A DNA stretch of 39,918 bases from Elusimicrobiota bacterium (GCA_016928195.1 JAFGLF010000080.1:1-39918), one strand, 5' to 3'. Shown: positions 1-7,878, counted from the stretch's first letter. The notes: a model not told the origin generated them from the letters alone. Translations and numbers: made by a program.

Positions 1-51
1 AAGTAAAAAATAATATTTTAATATTTTTTTTATTTTAAGTAAATATTTAAT

Positions 52-109
52 AAAAAAACCCCCGCTATTTCGTCCCGATTTTTATCGGAGCGAAGTTCGA
101 GGGTTTTTT
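52..109 (-). terminator. Intrinsic terminator after the kamA operon
   Basis: An A7-CCC run on the left mirrors GGG-T6 on the right, and between them CCGAT...ATCGG and TTCG...CGAA arms form a long imperfect hairpin. Read on the minus strand it is a GC-containing hairpin ending in a T run, 24 nt after the stop of the gene at 133-354. The symmetric A/T flanks mean it could also work for plus-strand transcripts. The inner CCGAT-TTTT-ATCGG core resembles the palindrome at 390-404, so it may have been recruited from a dispersed repeat. Confidence 0.75.
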
Positions 110-132
110 ATTCCATATTAAAAAATGACTGT

Positions 133-354
133 TTAGTTACGAGCCATTTTTGCTCTGGAAACATCGCCCTGCTTGTCAAGAAAATACAGATACCCTTTTT
201 CTTTCTTTACGCCGACCTTCTTAACTTTCTCGGGCTTACCGCCTTTCTTGCCGCCACGGGCCATCTTTGCTCTTGAAATATCACCATGTTTGTCAATATA
301 ATACAGGAAATTTTTCTGTCTCTTTACTCCTGCTTTCGCAATTTTCTGTGCCAT
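133..354 (-). CDS. Small basic protein with a duplicated ~24-residue motif
   Basis: This is a 73-residue, lysine-rich protein. Residues about 10-33 and 49-72 are two copies of one motif: VK, two variable residues, K, an aromatic-rich (F/Y)LY(Y/F) segment, then DK(H/Q)GD(I/V)SRAKMAR. A Gly/Lys-rich linker joins them. No signal peptide or membrane segment is visible. The strong basicity suggests nucleic-acid or ribosome binding, but that is inference and I cannot name the family with confidence. The ATG is preceded by GGGGGTGA about 10 nt upstream, and the gene starts 18 nt after kamA, so it should be the last cistron of the HTH-kamA transcript before the terminator at 52-109. The high conservation between the two copies argues for a translated gene. 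Confidence 0.75.
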   Translation of the reverse strand: MAQKIAKAGVKRQKNFLYYIDKHGDISRAKMARGGKKGGKPEKVKKVGVKKEKGYLYFLDKQGDVSRAKMARN

Positions 355-372
355 CTATTATCTCACCCCCTT

Positions 373-1506
373 TTATAATAAAATTTCTTCCCGACTTGAT
401 CGGGTTTGTTTGTTTTCAGAATAAACCTTTCGGCCCTGCTCAGGATAAACATAAATTTCTTTTTTCCAATTTTTCATTATAATATTATTTTTACTTCTTG
501 AAATTATATAATCCGGAGAAATCGGGACTTTCCCGCCGCCACCGGGAGCATCTATTACATATGTTGGAACAGCATAGCCGGTCGTATATCCTCGAAGAGA
601 TTCAACTATTTTTATTCCGGTATCTATTGTTGTTCTAAAATGGGATGTTCCGGGTGCCAAATCACACTGATATATATAGTAAGGCCGAACCCTTATTTCC
701 ATAAGGCCATGCATAAGCTGCAGCATAACCTTAGGACTATCATTTATACCTTTTAATAAAACCGTTTGACTCCCAAGCGGAATTCCACTGTCAGCAAGCA
801 TTTTACAGGCAGTCTTTGTTTCCTGTGAAATTTCTGCCGGATGATTAAAATGTATAGACATGTAAAGCGGATGATACTTCTTTAACATTTTTATCAATCC
901 TGGCGTTATCCGCTGCGGTAGAACAACCGGAACACGCGTGCCTATACGAACAATTTTAACATGTTCAATAGCACGCAAATTCTTTAAGATTAATTCAAGT
1001 TTATTATCACAAAGTATTAAAGGATCTCCGCCTGAAATCAAAACATCACGAACCTTTTTATTCTTCTTTATATAATTATATGCTGTCTCTAATTGTTCCT
1101 GCGAAAGCGATGTCTCTCTCTGTCCAACAAGCCGCCGTCTTGTACAATGTCTGCAGTACATAGCACATAAATTAGTAACCAGCAGGAGTACCCGGTCAGG
1201 ATAACGATGGACAAGCCCATAAACAACCGTATCCTTTTCCTCACCGCAGGGGTCAAAAAGGTCATTTTCACAAAAGTTTAATTCAGCGCGTGTAGGAACA
1301 GCCTGTTTCCTTATGGGACAATTAGAATCGTTTTTATCGATTAATTTTAAGAAATGGGGCGTAATAGCCATTTTAAGCTGAGATTTTGTACTCAGTGCAT
1401 TTAATTCACTTCCAGTAAGATTAACAACCTTTGAAAGTTCTTCAATGGTTGTTATCCTATTCCTCAACTGCCACCGCCATGTGTTTTTAGATGATACGTC
1501 ACTCAC
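373..1506 (-). CDS. kamA: L-lysine 2,3-aminomutase (radical SAM, PLP)
   Basis: KamA converts L-lysine to L-beta-lysine with a [4Fe-4S]/SAM radical and PLP. Visible: N-terminal WRWQLRNRITT region, radical-SAM triad CAMYCRHC at about 114-121 followed by TRRR, GGDPL, the substrate-contact Asp in YQCDL, and the PLP-lysine motif DAPGGGGK with Lys at about 326. All key residues of characterised clostridial aminomutases appear retained. The chosen start is GTG at 1506 (377 aa), with AAGGAG 10 nt upstream; it overlaps the HTH stop as GTGAGTGA, suggesting translational coupling. A TTG at 1527 is less likely. The last ~22 residues (from YPEQGRK) go beyond the usual end and are encoded by repeat-like DNA at 390-450. 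No AblB-type acetyltransferase is present in the window, so the use of beta-lysine (osmolyte, lysine catabolism or a conjugate) is open. Confidence 0.93.
   Translation of the reverse strand: MSDVSSKNTWRWQLRNRITTIEELSKVVNLTGSELNALSTKSQLKMAITPHFLKLIDKNDSNCPIRKQAVPTRAELNFCENDLFDPCGEEKDTVVYGLVHRYPDRVLLLVTNLCAMYCRHCTRRRLVGQRETSLSQEQLETAYNYIKKNKKVRDVLISGGDPLILCDNKLELILKNLRAIEHVKIVRIGTRVPVVLPQRITPGLIKMLKKYHPLYMSIHFNHPAEISQETKTACKMLADSGIPLGSQTVLLKGINDSPKVMLQLMHGLMEIRVRPYYIYQCDLAPGTSHFRTTIDTGIKIVESLRGYTTGYAVPTYVIDAPGGGGKVPISPDYIISRSKNNIIMKNWKKEIYVYPEQGRKVYSENKQTRSSREEILL
390..450. repeat. Dispersed-repeat-like tail of kamA
   Basis: A 5+5+5 palindrome, CCCGA-CTTGA-TCGGG (390-404), lies beside AAACCTTTCGGCCCTGCTCA (423-442) and its continuation to 450. 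The second piece, read on the plus strand, gives the phrase PFGPAQDK, which I recall as a recurrent translated-repeat phrase in metagenomic assemblies. In kamA it encodes the C-terminal extension. The call rests on pattern memory and on the tail lying beyond the conserved domain. Confidence 0.5.
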
Positions 1507-1732
1507 CTTTTTTTGACTCCTTTTCAAAAAGCCCCATTTGTGACGTTTCTGGAAGCGTGATTATTTTCTCTTTCAACCAATTCGTGATAACTTCTTTTGA
1601 AAACCTGTACTGCCTTCCTATCTTAGAAGCAGGAATTTTATTCTGTCTTATTAAATTGTAGATTTTTGACTTACCTATACCAAGGTACTCAGAAAGTTCT
1701 TTTATTGACATCACATCTTTATTTACTACCAT
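1499..1732 (-). CDS. Excisionase/MerR-like helix-turn-helix protein
   Basis: This 77-residue protein has one winged-HTH of the excisionase (HTH_17) type: SIKELSEYLGIGKSKIYNLI for the helix-turn-helix, then IGRQYRFSKEVITNWL for the wing and following helix, at about residues 9-53. The C-terminal 24 residues are polar. ATG at 1732 has GGTGG 7 nt upstream. It is the first gene behind the promoter at 1764-1792 and overlaps kamA by 8 nt. HTH_17 proteins are often phage or integrase excisionases, but no integrase is nearby, so a transcription regulator of the kamA operon (possibly autoregulatory) is the more economical reading. The DNA target is unknown. Confidence 0.85.
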   Translation of the reverse strand: MVVNKDVMSIKELSEYLGIGKSKIYNLIRQNKIPASKIGRQYRFSKEVITNWLKEKIITLPETSQMGLFEKESKKGE

Positions 1733-1763
1733 ATTTTACCACCTTTTTCCTTGAACTGTTATT

Positions 1764-1792
1764 AGTATATGTATTTTACCAGATTTTGTCAA
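1764..1792 (-). promoter_or_regulatory. Sigma70-type promoter of the HTH-kamA operon
   Basis: On the minus strand TTGACA (1787-1792) is followed after exactly 17 nt by TATACT (1764-1769). The predicted start near 1757 leaves a leader of about 25 nt containing the SD of the HTH gene. There is no coding sequence over it. Confidence 0.8.
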
Positions 1793-1962
1793 GTATTTTT
1801 TTGTTTTTCCAAATTTTTTTATTTTTAGGTAACTATTGCTTTGTTTTATCTTGTTCTATCTTTTAGTAGTGTCTTTTAAAAAAGAAGTGTTTAAATTAAT
1901 AGGTTTTAAGGCCATTATTTCTAGTATTTATTAAGAATTTTTGGCTGATTTGTGGTTAAAAT
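1793..1962. other. AT-rich spacer
   Basis: The region between the kamA promoter and the ATP-grasp gene is T/A-rich on both strands. I see no convincing hairpin terminator, ORF or RNA gene in it. Confidence 0.6.
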
Positions 1963-2964
1963 TTAGGAAAGATTGTATCTTTTTAATGCAGAATTAAAGA
2001 TTTTACAGATCGCCTCTTCGTAAGAAAATCCGGCAGCATTTGCAACAAGTGGAAATATATCGCCTTTACCCAGATTGGGCAAAGGATTGCATTCTAAAAA
2101 ATAAGGTACACCCTTTTTATTAACTCGTATATCAACTCTTCCAACATCTTTAATTCCCAAGGCTTTATATGAAGCTAGTGCCATTATTTTTAATTTCTTT
2201 TCGAGAGATTTAGGCATTTTTGCAGGACATATATATCCTATGTCATCATTTTCAACACGGGCATATGTATAAAATTCTTCGCCTAAATATGATTTACCCT
2301 GTATATCTATACGAACAGGCGGTAACACATTCGGAGGGTCATTTTCAATGACTGCAACTGTAAACTCACTACCTATTATAAACTCCTCAATAAGTGCAGG
2401 CTGGTTATATTTCTCAATAAGCCATTGCGTTCTCTTTTTAACATGTTTAAAATCACGGGCGAGTGAGTCGGATTCAATTCCTTTTGAAGTACCCTCTTCT
2501 GACGGTTTTATAATCACAGGATATTTTAAATTAAACTTTTTGGGTGACAGTTGGGATATTTTCTCAATTTTTAAAAATTTCGGGGTCAAAACACCGGCAC
2601 TGGAAACAATAGATTTAGCAACTACTTTATCTAGAGTAGCACCCATTGTTAAAGCATCGCTACATACATACGGAATTCCAAAAAGCTCAAGAACAAGAGG
2701 AACCTGTGACTCCCGGTTCCGTCCTTTAATCCCTTCTGCAATGTTAAATATAATATCCCATTTTTCTCCACTCATCAATTTCCGAAGAAGCGTCTTGACA
2801 TGTCCGACTCTTTCAATTTTATGCCCGGCTGATTTTATTGAATCTTCTATTTCAACAAGCGTTTCTTCAAAATCGAATTCTGCATATTTATCCTGTGCAT
2901 CTCCCGGCAAGAGTTCATAGTCTGTCTTAGCATCATATGTAAATCCAACGTTTAAACTTCTCAT
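1963..2964 (-). CDS. ATP-grasp ligase, D-Ala-D-Ala ligase superfamily
   Basis: This 333-residue ATP-grasp enzyme is close in length to Ddl (about 300-360). Visible: an N-terminal pre-ATP-grasp domain; the segment FNIAEGIKGRNRESQVPLVL near 95-114 where Ddl has the HG.GEDG.LQ region; SDALTMGATLDKVVAK; YPVIIKPSEEGTSKGI (ATP-binding Lys and Gly-rich loop); and the metal-ligand end VDIRV...YFLECNPLPNLGKG. Catalytic ATP-grasp residues are present, but the substrate-binding N-terminal segment differs from classical Ddl, so a dipeptide or amino-acid ligase with another substrate is possible. Adjacency to kamA makes a beta-lysine substrate an attractive untested idea. The start is ATG 2964; the SD is weak (AGAGCAAC). 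It sits alone between infB and the kamA operon, preceded by an 8-bp tandem repeat. Confidence 0.8.
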   Translation of the reverse strand: MRSLNVGFTYDAKTDYELLPGDAQDKYAEFDFEETLVEIEDSIKSAGHKIERVGHVKTLLRKLMSGEKWDIIFNIAEGIKGRNRESQVPLVLELFGIPYVCSDALTMGATLDKVVAKSIVSSAGVLTPKFLKIEKISQLSPKKFNLKYPVIIKPSEEGTSKGIESDSLARDFKHVKKRTQWLIEKYNQPALIEEFIIGSEFTVAVIENDPPNVLPPVRIDIQGKSYLGEEFYTYARVENDDIGYICPAKMPKSLEKKLKIMALASYKALGIKDVGRVDIRVNKKGVPYFLECNPLPNLGKGDIFPLVANAAGFSYEEAICKIFNSALKRYNLS

Positions 2965-2982
2965 AGTTGCTCTGCAAAAAAA

Positions 2983-3010
2983 TATGCTGATATGCTGATA
3001 TGCTGATATG
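2983..3010. repeat. 8-bp tandem repeat (TATGCTGA, 3.5 copies)
   Basis: Three perfect copies at 2983, 2991 and 2999 are followed by TATG. The array lies 19 nt upstream of the ATP-grasp start codon. A looser run with three CCGTAT words follows at 3040-3061. The same 8-nt period recurs at 6569-6600 and 16616-16684. Confidence 0.95.
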
Positions 3011-3076
3011 TAAATATGTAAAAACCTTTATCCATATTACCGTATTTCCGTATAACCGTATTTTTTCGTTCCTTAT

Positions 3077-5239
3077 TTACAGTTTTCTCTTTACAAGTTC
3101 AATATTATATGATTCTATTAAATCCCCAGCTTTTATATCACCAAAACCATTAAGAACTATACCGCATTCAAAACCTTTTTCAACCTCTCTTACGTCATCC
3201 TTAAACCTTTTAAGGGAAGCAATCTTACCGTCAAAAATAATAGTATTGTCCCGTAACAACCGGGCATTCCCTGTTCTTAAAATCTTATTGTCAATTACAG
3301 AACAGCCGGCAATAGTGCCAATCCTTGCTGCCTTGAAAATCCTGAGAACCTTGGCACGCCCCAAATAAACCTCTTTCTTATCCGGCTCCAAAAGCCCTTC
3401 TAATGCCGCCTTTACTTCATTTACAACTTCATAAATAATTCTATACGTTTTTATCTCAACATCCTCTTTCTGTGCAACGGTCATTGCAGATATTTCACTT
3501 CTTACATTGAAACCTATTATAATAGCATCGGAAGCAGCAGCAAGAATAACATCGGAATTGTTTATACCGCCTATACCGGAATGTATTGTCTTAACAACTA
3601 CATCTTTGGTTGATAATTTCTCTAAAGAATCACGTAAAACTTCAACAGAACCTCTGACATCTGCTTTAATAATTAACTTTAATTCCTTTACCTTTCCCTC
3701 AACAACATTTTTATGAAAATCTTCAAGCGTAAGATGGGGATGACGGGAAAGCCTTTCGTCTCTTTTTAATTGCTGGCGAATTTCGCTTATATGTCTGGCT
3801 TCTTTTTCGTCAGCTACAACAAAAAATTTATCCCCTGACTGCGGTGCTTTCTGGAAACCCATTATTTCAATAGGAGTTGACGGACCCGCCTCCATAAGAC
3901 GTTTTCTCCTATCGTTATGCATGGCCCGGACTTTCCCGGATACGGTTCCGGCAACAAAATAATCTCCAACTTTAATATTACCGCTTTTAATCAAAACGGT
4001 TGCCACAGGACCTTTTTTAGATGAAACCCTTGCCTCGACTATAATACCGACCGCCTTCTTATCATAGTTTGCCTTTAATTCCATCATTTCCGCCTGAAGC
4101 AGTATCATTTCAAGAAGCTTATCAATTCCGATTCGCTTCTTTGCAGAAACTTCAACAGTAATTGTCTTACCGCCCCAGTCTTCAGGAAGTAAATTTTGGT
4201 TAGCCAATCCCTGTTTAACTTTCTGCAAATTTACTGCAGGCATATCAATTTTATTTATTGCAACTATTATGGGGACATTCGCTGCCCTGGCATGATCGAT
4301 TGCTTCAATGGTCTGCGGCATAACACCATCATCGGCAGCAACAACCAATACAACTATATCCGTTACCTGTGCACCCCTGGCACGCATTGCAGTAAATGCT
4401 TCATGACCAGGCGTATCAAGAAAAACTATTTCACCATTACGTATTTTTACTTTGTAGGCGCCGATATGCTGGGTAATTCCCCCGGATTCTTTCTCAACAA
4501 TATTGGATTCCCTAATAGCATCCATAAGCGAAGTTTTTCCGTGGTCAACATGTCCCATAATTGTAACAATGGGGGCACGATGTTTTAATTTTGACTCATC
4601 CTCTTCTTCTACTATTTCTTTTTCACCATAAAGCGGAACTACTTCTATATCATAACCGAACTCAGACGCAACAAGTATTACAGCATCCGTACCTATTCTC
4701 TGATTTATGGTAGCAAGAACGCCTAATGACATTAGCTTTTTTATTAATTCGGACGACTTTATATTCATTTTTACTGCAAGTTCAGAAACAGTGACCGTTT
4801 CATCAACCTTTAATTTAGGACGAGAAATGGCTGGCTTTTCAGGAACAGCAGGAGCCTTTACAGAAGGTACAACCGTGGGGGGTTCTGGAACAGTATCTAT
4901 TGTTGCGGGAGAATGTGTCGGTACCACATCCGTTTTCGGAGGCACTGGTTTAGCAAGCGGCACCTTTTTTACTCTGGGAGCTCTTTTATGAGGCGCAGCT
5001 GTAATCTCCGGCTGAGCTGTTTTAACCGTCTTTTTAAGGGATACTTTTTCATCTATAGATTTTATCTTGGGCTTTCTTTTCCGAGCGCTAGCATCAATCG
5101 CATCTGAAGGCAAACCTTTATTTTTTTTCTGTTTGGGAACTTTTGTAATTACCGATTTTTTTGGCTTGTCCAGAGCCTGTTTAAGAGGCTTCTTAGTCTC
5201 GGTAGATTTAACTTTACTTTTTGGCTTTTTTACTGACAT
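3077..5239 (-). CDS. infB: Translation initiation factor IF-2
   Basis: IF-2 is a GTPase that places fMet-tRNA on the 30S subunit. At 720 aa it is on the short side. Residues 1-140 are a Lys/Pro/Ala-rich low-complexity N-terminus; about 147-200 is the IF2N module ([10 protein letters not shown]...). The G domain follows: GHVDHGKT 229-236, DTPGHE 275-280, NKID 329-332, VSAKK for G5. The C-terminal domains II-IV end with the usual [10 protein letters not shown] segment. ATG 5239 has GGAGGGAG just upstream and lies inside the end of nusA (26-nt overlap), indicating coupling. ylxR/L7Ae genes between nusA and infB, and rbfA/truB after it, are absent; the next gene is the ATP-grasp ligase. Confidence 0.98.
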   Translation of the reverse strand: MSVKKPKSKVKSTETKKPLKQALDKPKKSVITKVPKQKKNKGLPSDAIDASARKRKPKIKSIDEKVSLKKTVKTAQPEITAAPHKRAPRVKKVPLAKPVPPKTDVVPTHSPATIDTVPEPPTVVPSVKAPAVPEKPAISRPKLKVDETVTVSELAVKMNIKSSELIKKLMSLGVLATINQRIGTDAVILVASEFGYDIEVVPLYGEKEIVEEEDESKLKHRAPIVTIMGHVDHGKTSLMDAIRESNIVEKESGGITQHIGAYKVKIRNGEIVFLDTPGHEAFTAMRARGAQVTDIVVLVVAADDGVMPQTIEAIDHARAANVPIIVAINKIDMPAVNLQKVKQGLANQNLLPEDWGGKTITVEVSAKKRIGIDKLLEMILLQAEMMELKANYDKKAVGIIVEARVSSKKGPVATVLIKSGNIKVGDYFVAGTVSGKVRAMHNDRRKRLMEAGPSTPIEIMGFQKAPQSGDKFFVVADEKEARHISEIRQQLKRDERLSRHPHLTLEDFHKNVVEGKVKELKLIIKADVRGSVEVLRDSLEKLSTKDVVVKTIHSGIGGINNSDVILAAASDAIIIGFNVRSEISAMTVAQKEDVEIKTYRIIYEVVNEVKAALEGLLEPDKKEVYLGRAKVLRIFKAARIGTIAGCSVIDNKILRTGNARLLRDNTIIFDGKIASLKRFKDDVREVEKGFECGIVLNGFGDIKAGDLIESYNIELVKRKL

Positions 5240-6515
5240 CCGCTCCCTCCGCCGCTTTCGCCTTTAATTCCTTTTTAGCCGAATTGATAACTTTTTGAGC
5301 CATTTTATCACCAATACCCTGCAATGCGGTTAGTGTTTCAACCGAAGCAGCTGCTAAAGACTCAACTGTCTTAAATCCTGATTTTATAAGTACCTGTGCT
5401 GTTTTCTTACCGACACCTTCAAGTTCCGTAAAACCGTCCATTCTTTCTTCTACACTTGCTGTTTCAGCTTCTTTTTTCTCTGATTCAGACTTTATATCAA
5501 TGTGCCATCCTGTCAGTTTAGCAGCAAGACGGACATTCTGACCGTCTTTCCCAATAGCAAGAGAAAGCTGGTCGTCTGCAACAACAACCCTTGAGGATTT
5601 ATTCCCTTCATCCAAATCTATTGAAAGTACCTTTGCCGGACTTAATGCACTTACTATAAACTGTGAGGCATCTGTAGAAAAATTAACCATATCGATCCTT
5701 GCTCCCTGAAGTTCCTGTATTATTGCTTTTATTCTTATACCTTTTACTCCTACGCAAGAACCGATAGCATCAACTTTTGCATTATGGGACAAAACCGCGA
5801 CCTTAATTCGTGTACCGGGTTCCCTCACAATATTTTTTATTTCAACGGTATTATCATAAACCTCAGGGACCTCGAGTCTAAAAAGATTCTTTATTAATTC
5901 TGGATGCATTCGCGACACAACCATTTGAGGACCTTTCGGAGTTTTTTCAACCTTTACAACATATACTTTAATCCTGTCTCCGACATTAAACTTCTCGCGA
6001 GCACACTGTTCTCTGACAGGTAAAATTGCTTCACCGCGGCCTATATCCACTATAATATTTTTACCGACAAATTTATAGACCATTCCGTTTACAACCTGGC
6101 CTATTTTTGAAGAAAAGTCATTGAAAAGATTATCCTTTTCTATCTCTCTGATTTTCTGGATGATTACCTGCTTTGCTGTCTGAGCCGCTATTCTTCCAAA
6201 TTCGTTTATAGAAACCTCAAACTTTAAATCCATATCCGGATGGGCTTTCGGCTTAAGTTTTAATGCTTCTGTAAGTGAAATTTCCATATCGGGATCAGAT
6301 ACATTCTCAACCACCTTTTTAATATGGTATGCCTTAATTTTACCTGTATTTTCATCAAGATGTACATCCAAATTAAGATTCTTATTACCGGCATGTTTTC
6401 TGAAAGCCGATATCAATGCTATTTCTATTGTTTTTAATAATTCGCTCTTTTTAATACCTTTTTCTCTTTCTATCTGTTCGAGTACCGGCAAGAGCTCAAT
6501 TTGCTGTTCAACCAT
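5214..6515 (-). CDS. nusA: Transcription termination/antitermination factor NusA
   Basis: NusA binds RNA polymerase and nascent RNA. This 433-residue copy has the N-terminal polymerase-binding domain (1-125), S1 domain (about 134-200, GQVVNGMVYKF), tandem KH domains (about 225-345, with GSCVGVKGIRI and the second-KH SLAIGKDGQNVRLAAKLTGW), and a helix-hairpin-helix tail (about 370-425: LEGVGKKTAQVL and LQGIGDKMAQKV). The tail is a compact (HhH)2 unit rather than the two acidic repeats of E. coli. The start at ATG 6515 has no clear SD. The gap to rimP carries four copies of an 8-bp repeat. Confidence 0.97.
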   Translation of the reverse strand: MVEQQIELLPVLEQIEREKGIKKSELLKTIEIALISAFRKHAGNKNLNLDVHLDENTGKIKAYHIKKVVENVSDPDMEISLTEALKLKPKAHPDMDLKFEVSINEFGRIAAQTAKQVIIQKIREIEKDNLFNDFSSKIGQVVNGMVYKFVGKNIIVDIGRGEAILPVREQCAREKFNVGDRIKVYVVKVEKTPKGPQMVVSRMHPELIKNLFRLEVPEVYDNTVEIKNIVREPGTRIKVAVLSHNAKVDAIGSCVGVKGIRIKAIIQELQGARIDMVNFSTDASQFIVSALSPAKVLSIDLDEGNKSSRVVVADDQLSLAIGKDGQNVRLAAKLTGWHIDIKSESEKKEAETASVEERMDGFTELEGVGKKTAQVLIKSGFKTVESLAAASVETLTALQGIGDKMAQKVINSAKKELKAKAAEGADVSKKAKK

Positions 6516-6568
6516 AATAAAATCAGTGACGAGTTAGTAGTCAGCAGTTAGCAGGAAAGTTAAAATCC

Positions 6569-6600
6569 TTACTCACTTACTCACTTACTCACTTACTCAC
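6569..6600. repeat. 8-bp tandem repeat (TTACTCAC, 4 copies)
   Basis: There are four perfect contiguous copies (6569, 6577, 6585, 6593). The last copy contains the rimP stop codon (6597-6599), so the array forms the end of rimP and the spacer to nusA. The adjoining 6524-6555 is made of imperfect GTTAGTAG/TCAGCAGTTAGCAG words. Confidence 0.95.
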
Positions 6601-7055
6601 TGCCCTCCTATTTCTATCTTTAATTTCGCTTTGGATATTGTCTCTATAGGAATAACTGCTTCACGATTTTTATTCTGCACTGTGATATTGTTTTGGTCAA
6701 CTAAAATTATTTTTCCTTCTATGTAATTCTTTATATCATTAATAGATTCTTTCAAATTTATCATGACTGTTTTACCAAGACATTTTTCAAAATCCCTTTC
6801 TGAAACCAGAGGTCTATCAAGACCAGGAGATGAAACCTCCAGTTCGTATCCGGCCAGGTTCAAATTGCTGCCATCAAGCAAAAAACTTATTATACCGCTG
6901 GCCTTCTCACAATCATCAATAGCAACCCCGCCTGGTTTATCAATAAATATTTTAATACTTGTTCTCCCCTGAAATTTGGAACATTTTACTTCTACAATCT
7001 CAAAACCTTCTTTTTCAATATCTTCTTTTATTATTTCTCTGATTTTGTCTTCCAT
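6597..7055 (-). CDS. rimP: Ribosome maturation factor RimP
   Basis: RimP is needed for 30S subunit maturation. Both domains are visible: an N-terminal alpha/beta domain (EDKIREIIKEDIEKEGFEIV...) with the family signature YELEVSSPGLDRPL at about 78-91, and a C-terminal SH3-like barrel ending in KAKLKIEIG. ATG 7055 gives 152 aa, typical for the family. In-frame GTG 7070 and TTG 7076 lie in repeat-like spacer DNA and would add an unlikely VSEAN leader. It opens the rimP-nusA-infB operon, about 180 nt from the promoter at 7245-7272. It ends inside an 8-bp repeat array. Confidence 0.95.
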   Translation of the reverse strand: MEDKIREIIKEDIEKEGFEIVEVKCSKFQGRTSIKIFIDKPGGVAIDDCEKASGIISFLLDGSNLNLAGYELEVSSPGLDRPLVSERDFEKCLGKTVMINLKESINDIKNYIEGKIILVDQNNITVQNKNREAVIPIETISKAKLKIEIGGQ

Positions 7056-7077
7056 GTTCGCTTCGCTCACACACAAA

Positions 7078-7202
7078 TTACCGCAAATTAACGCCCAAAT
7101 TACCGCTAATTACTTATGCGGGTATTTGGCCTACTAGCTAGCGGATTGATTTGTGGACATTTGGTCCGCCAACTGGCGGATTTATTTGTGGATATTTGCG
7201 TT
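7078..7202. repeat. Composite spacer repeat upstream of rimP
   Basis: The spacer holds two tandem ~34-bp units (7124-7157 and 7159-7192, period 35) that share ATTTGG at the start and a GCGGATT.ATTTGTGGA end. The second contains the palindrome TCCGCCAACTGGCGGA (7165-7180). CAAATTACCGCTAAT (7096-7110) and GATATTTGCGTT (7191-7202) recur exactly in the spacer upstream of deoA (11231-11245 and 11276-11287), in the same order and orientation. Confidence 0.85.
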
Positions 7203-7216
7203 CCTTTAACAAAAAG

Positions 7217-7243
7217 AAAGAGTGGTTTTCGCCACTCTTCTTT
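7217..7243 (-). terminator. Hairpin terminator after the lipoprotein gene / start of the rimP leader
   Basis: An 8-bp stem (AAGAGTGG with CCACTCTT) with a 6-nt loop is followed on the minus strand by CTTTTTG. It lies 41 nt after the stop of the 7285-7878 gene. Because the rimP promoter -10 (7245-7250) touches its 5' side, the same hairpin would also form the first ~27 nt of rimP-nusA-infB mRNA. Confidence 0.75.
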
Positions 7244-7244
7244 G

Positions 7245-7272
7245 ATTATACAAAATTAAAAAATCCTGTCAA
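7245..7272 (-). promoter_or_regulatory. Promoter of the rimP-nusA-infB operon
   Basis: The minus strand reads TTGACA (7267-7272), 16 nt, TATAAT (7245-7250). Both hexamers match consensus. It lies between the upstream stop codon (7285) and the hairpin at 7217-7243; the predicted start is near 7238, inside the hairpin arm. Confidence 0.8.
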
Positions 7273-7284
7273 GTAAAAAATTAG

Positions 7285-7878
7285 TTATTCAACATTAGTT
7301 AGATATATATCGTCTATATATATTATTCCTGTTTTTGGTATTGTTGTTTCATCTTTAAAAACTATTACAAATTCTTTTATTTCGCTTAAATCTTCTATCC
7401 CTTTGAATTCTTCTAAAGGGATATCAACTCTCCTCCAGCTGCTTTCTATGTTTTTTAATGTATATTTTCCAACCTCTTCATTGTAGTTCTTTAATTCTAT
7501 ATTTATCTCTGCAGGATATCTTTCTGCCTCTCCTTTTATAAAAAAGACCAGTTTTTTATATTTTCCTATATTTTCTCCTAGTAACTTTATAAAAAAACCA
7601 TTATATGCTTGATTAGGAGAATCTACATCGTATTCTATTTTTAAAGATTTCCCTTTCATTTTACTTCTTATTTCTGAACTACAACTCATATTACAAAACT
7701 GTGTTTCATCTCCCGGATCTTTATCCCAGACCCCATATTTACAATAAAAAACATCTGCATTTTGTTCCTTGTCAAAATCCGCAAGTATCAATAGATCGTT
7801 TTTACTTTTATACTTAGTACCGCATCCAATAAAGACAACTGCCGCAATTAAAAATAAAAAAATTTTCTGCTCTTTCAT
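7285..7878 (-). CDS. Lipoprotein with a galactose-binding-like (CBM-type) domain
   Basis: The 197-residue product has a lipoprotein signal peptide: KIFLFLIAAVVFIG followed by the lipidated Cys19. The mature part (LLILADFDKEQNADVF..., then KLVFFIKGE, SSWRRVDIPLEEF, and the end TGIIYIDDIYLTN) has the strand pattern of the beta-jelly-roll domains of the CBM11/CIA30 type. Carbohydrate binding is a family expectation, not something the sequence proves. Its start overlaps the ankyrin gene stop (ATGA, 4 nt). It is the last gene before the terminator at 7217-7243. FCNMSC gives two Cys residues in the mature region that could form a disulfide. Confidence 0.72.
   Translation of the reverse strand: MKEQKIFLFLIAAVVFIGCGTKYKSKNDLLILADFDKEQNADVFYCKYGVWDKDPGDETQFCNMSCSSEIRSKMKGKSLKIEYDVDSPNQAYNGFFIKLLGENIGKYKKLVFFIKGEAERYPAEINIELKNYNEEVGKYTLKNIESSWRRVDIPLEEFKGIEDLSEIKEFVIVFKDETTIPKTGIIYIDDIYLTNVE

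Noticed and set aside
267-482. Plus-strand ORF across the small protein and kamA end
   Set aside because: Antisense to two well-supported genes; its PFGPAQDK phrase is translated repeat DNA.
1499-1732. HTH gene as evidence of a prophage or integrative element
   Set aside because: No integrase, phage gene or flanking direct repeats; it is coupled to kamA behind its own promoter.
2348-2920. 190-codon plus-strand ORF antisense to the ATP-grasp gene
   Set aside because: The minus-strand frame has clear ATP-grasp motifs; the antisense product has no recognisable pattern.
2983-3010. CRISPR array
   Set aside because: Units are 8 bp with no spacers; no cas gene in the window.
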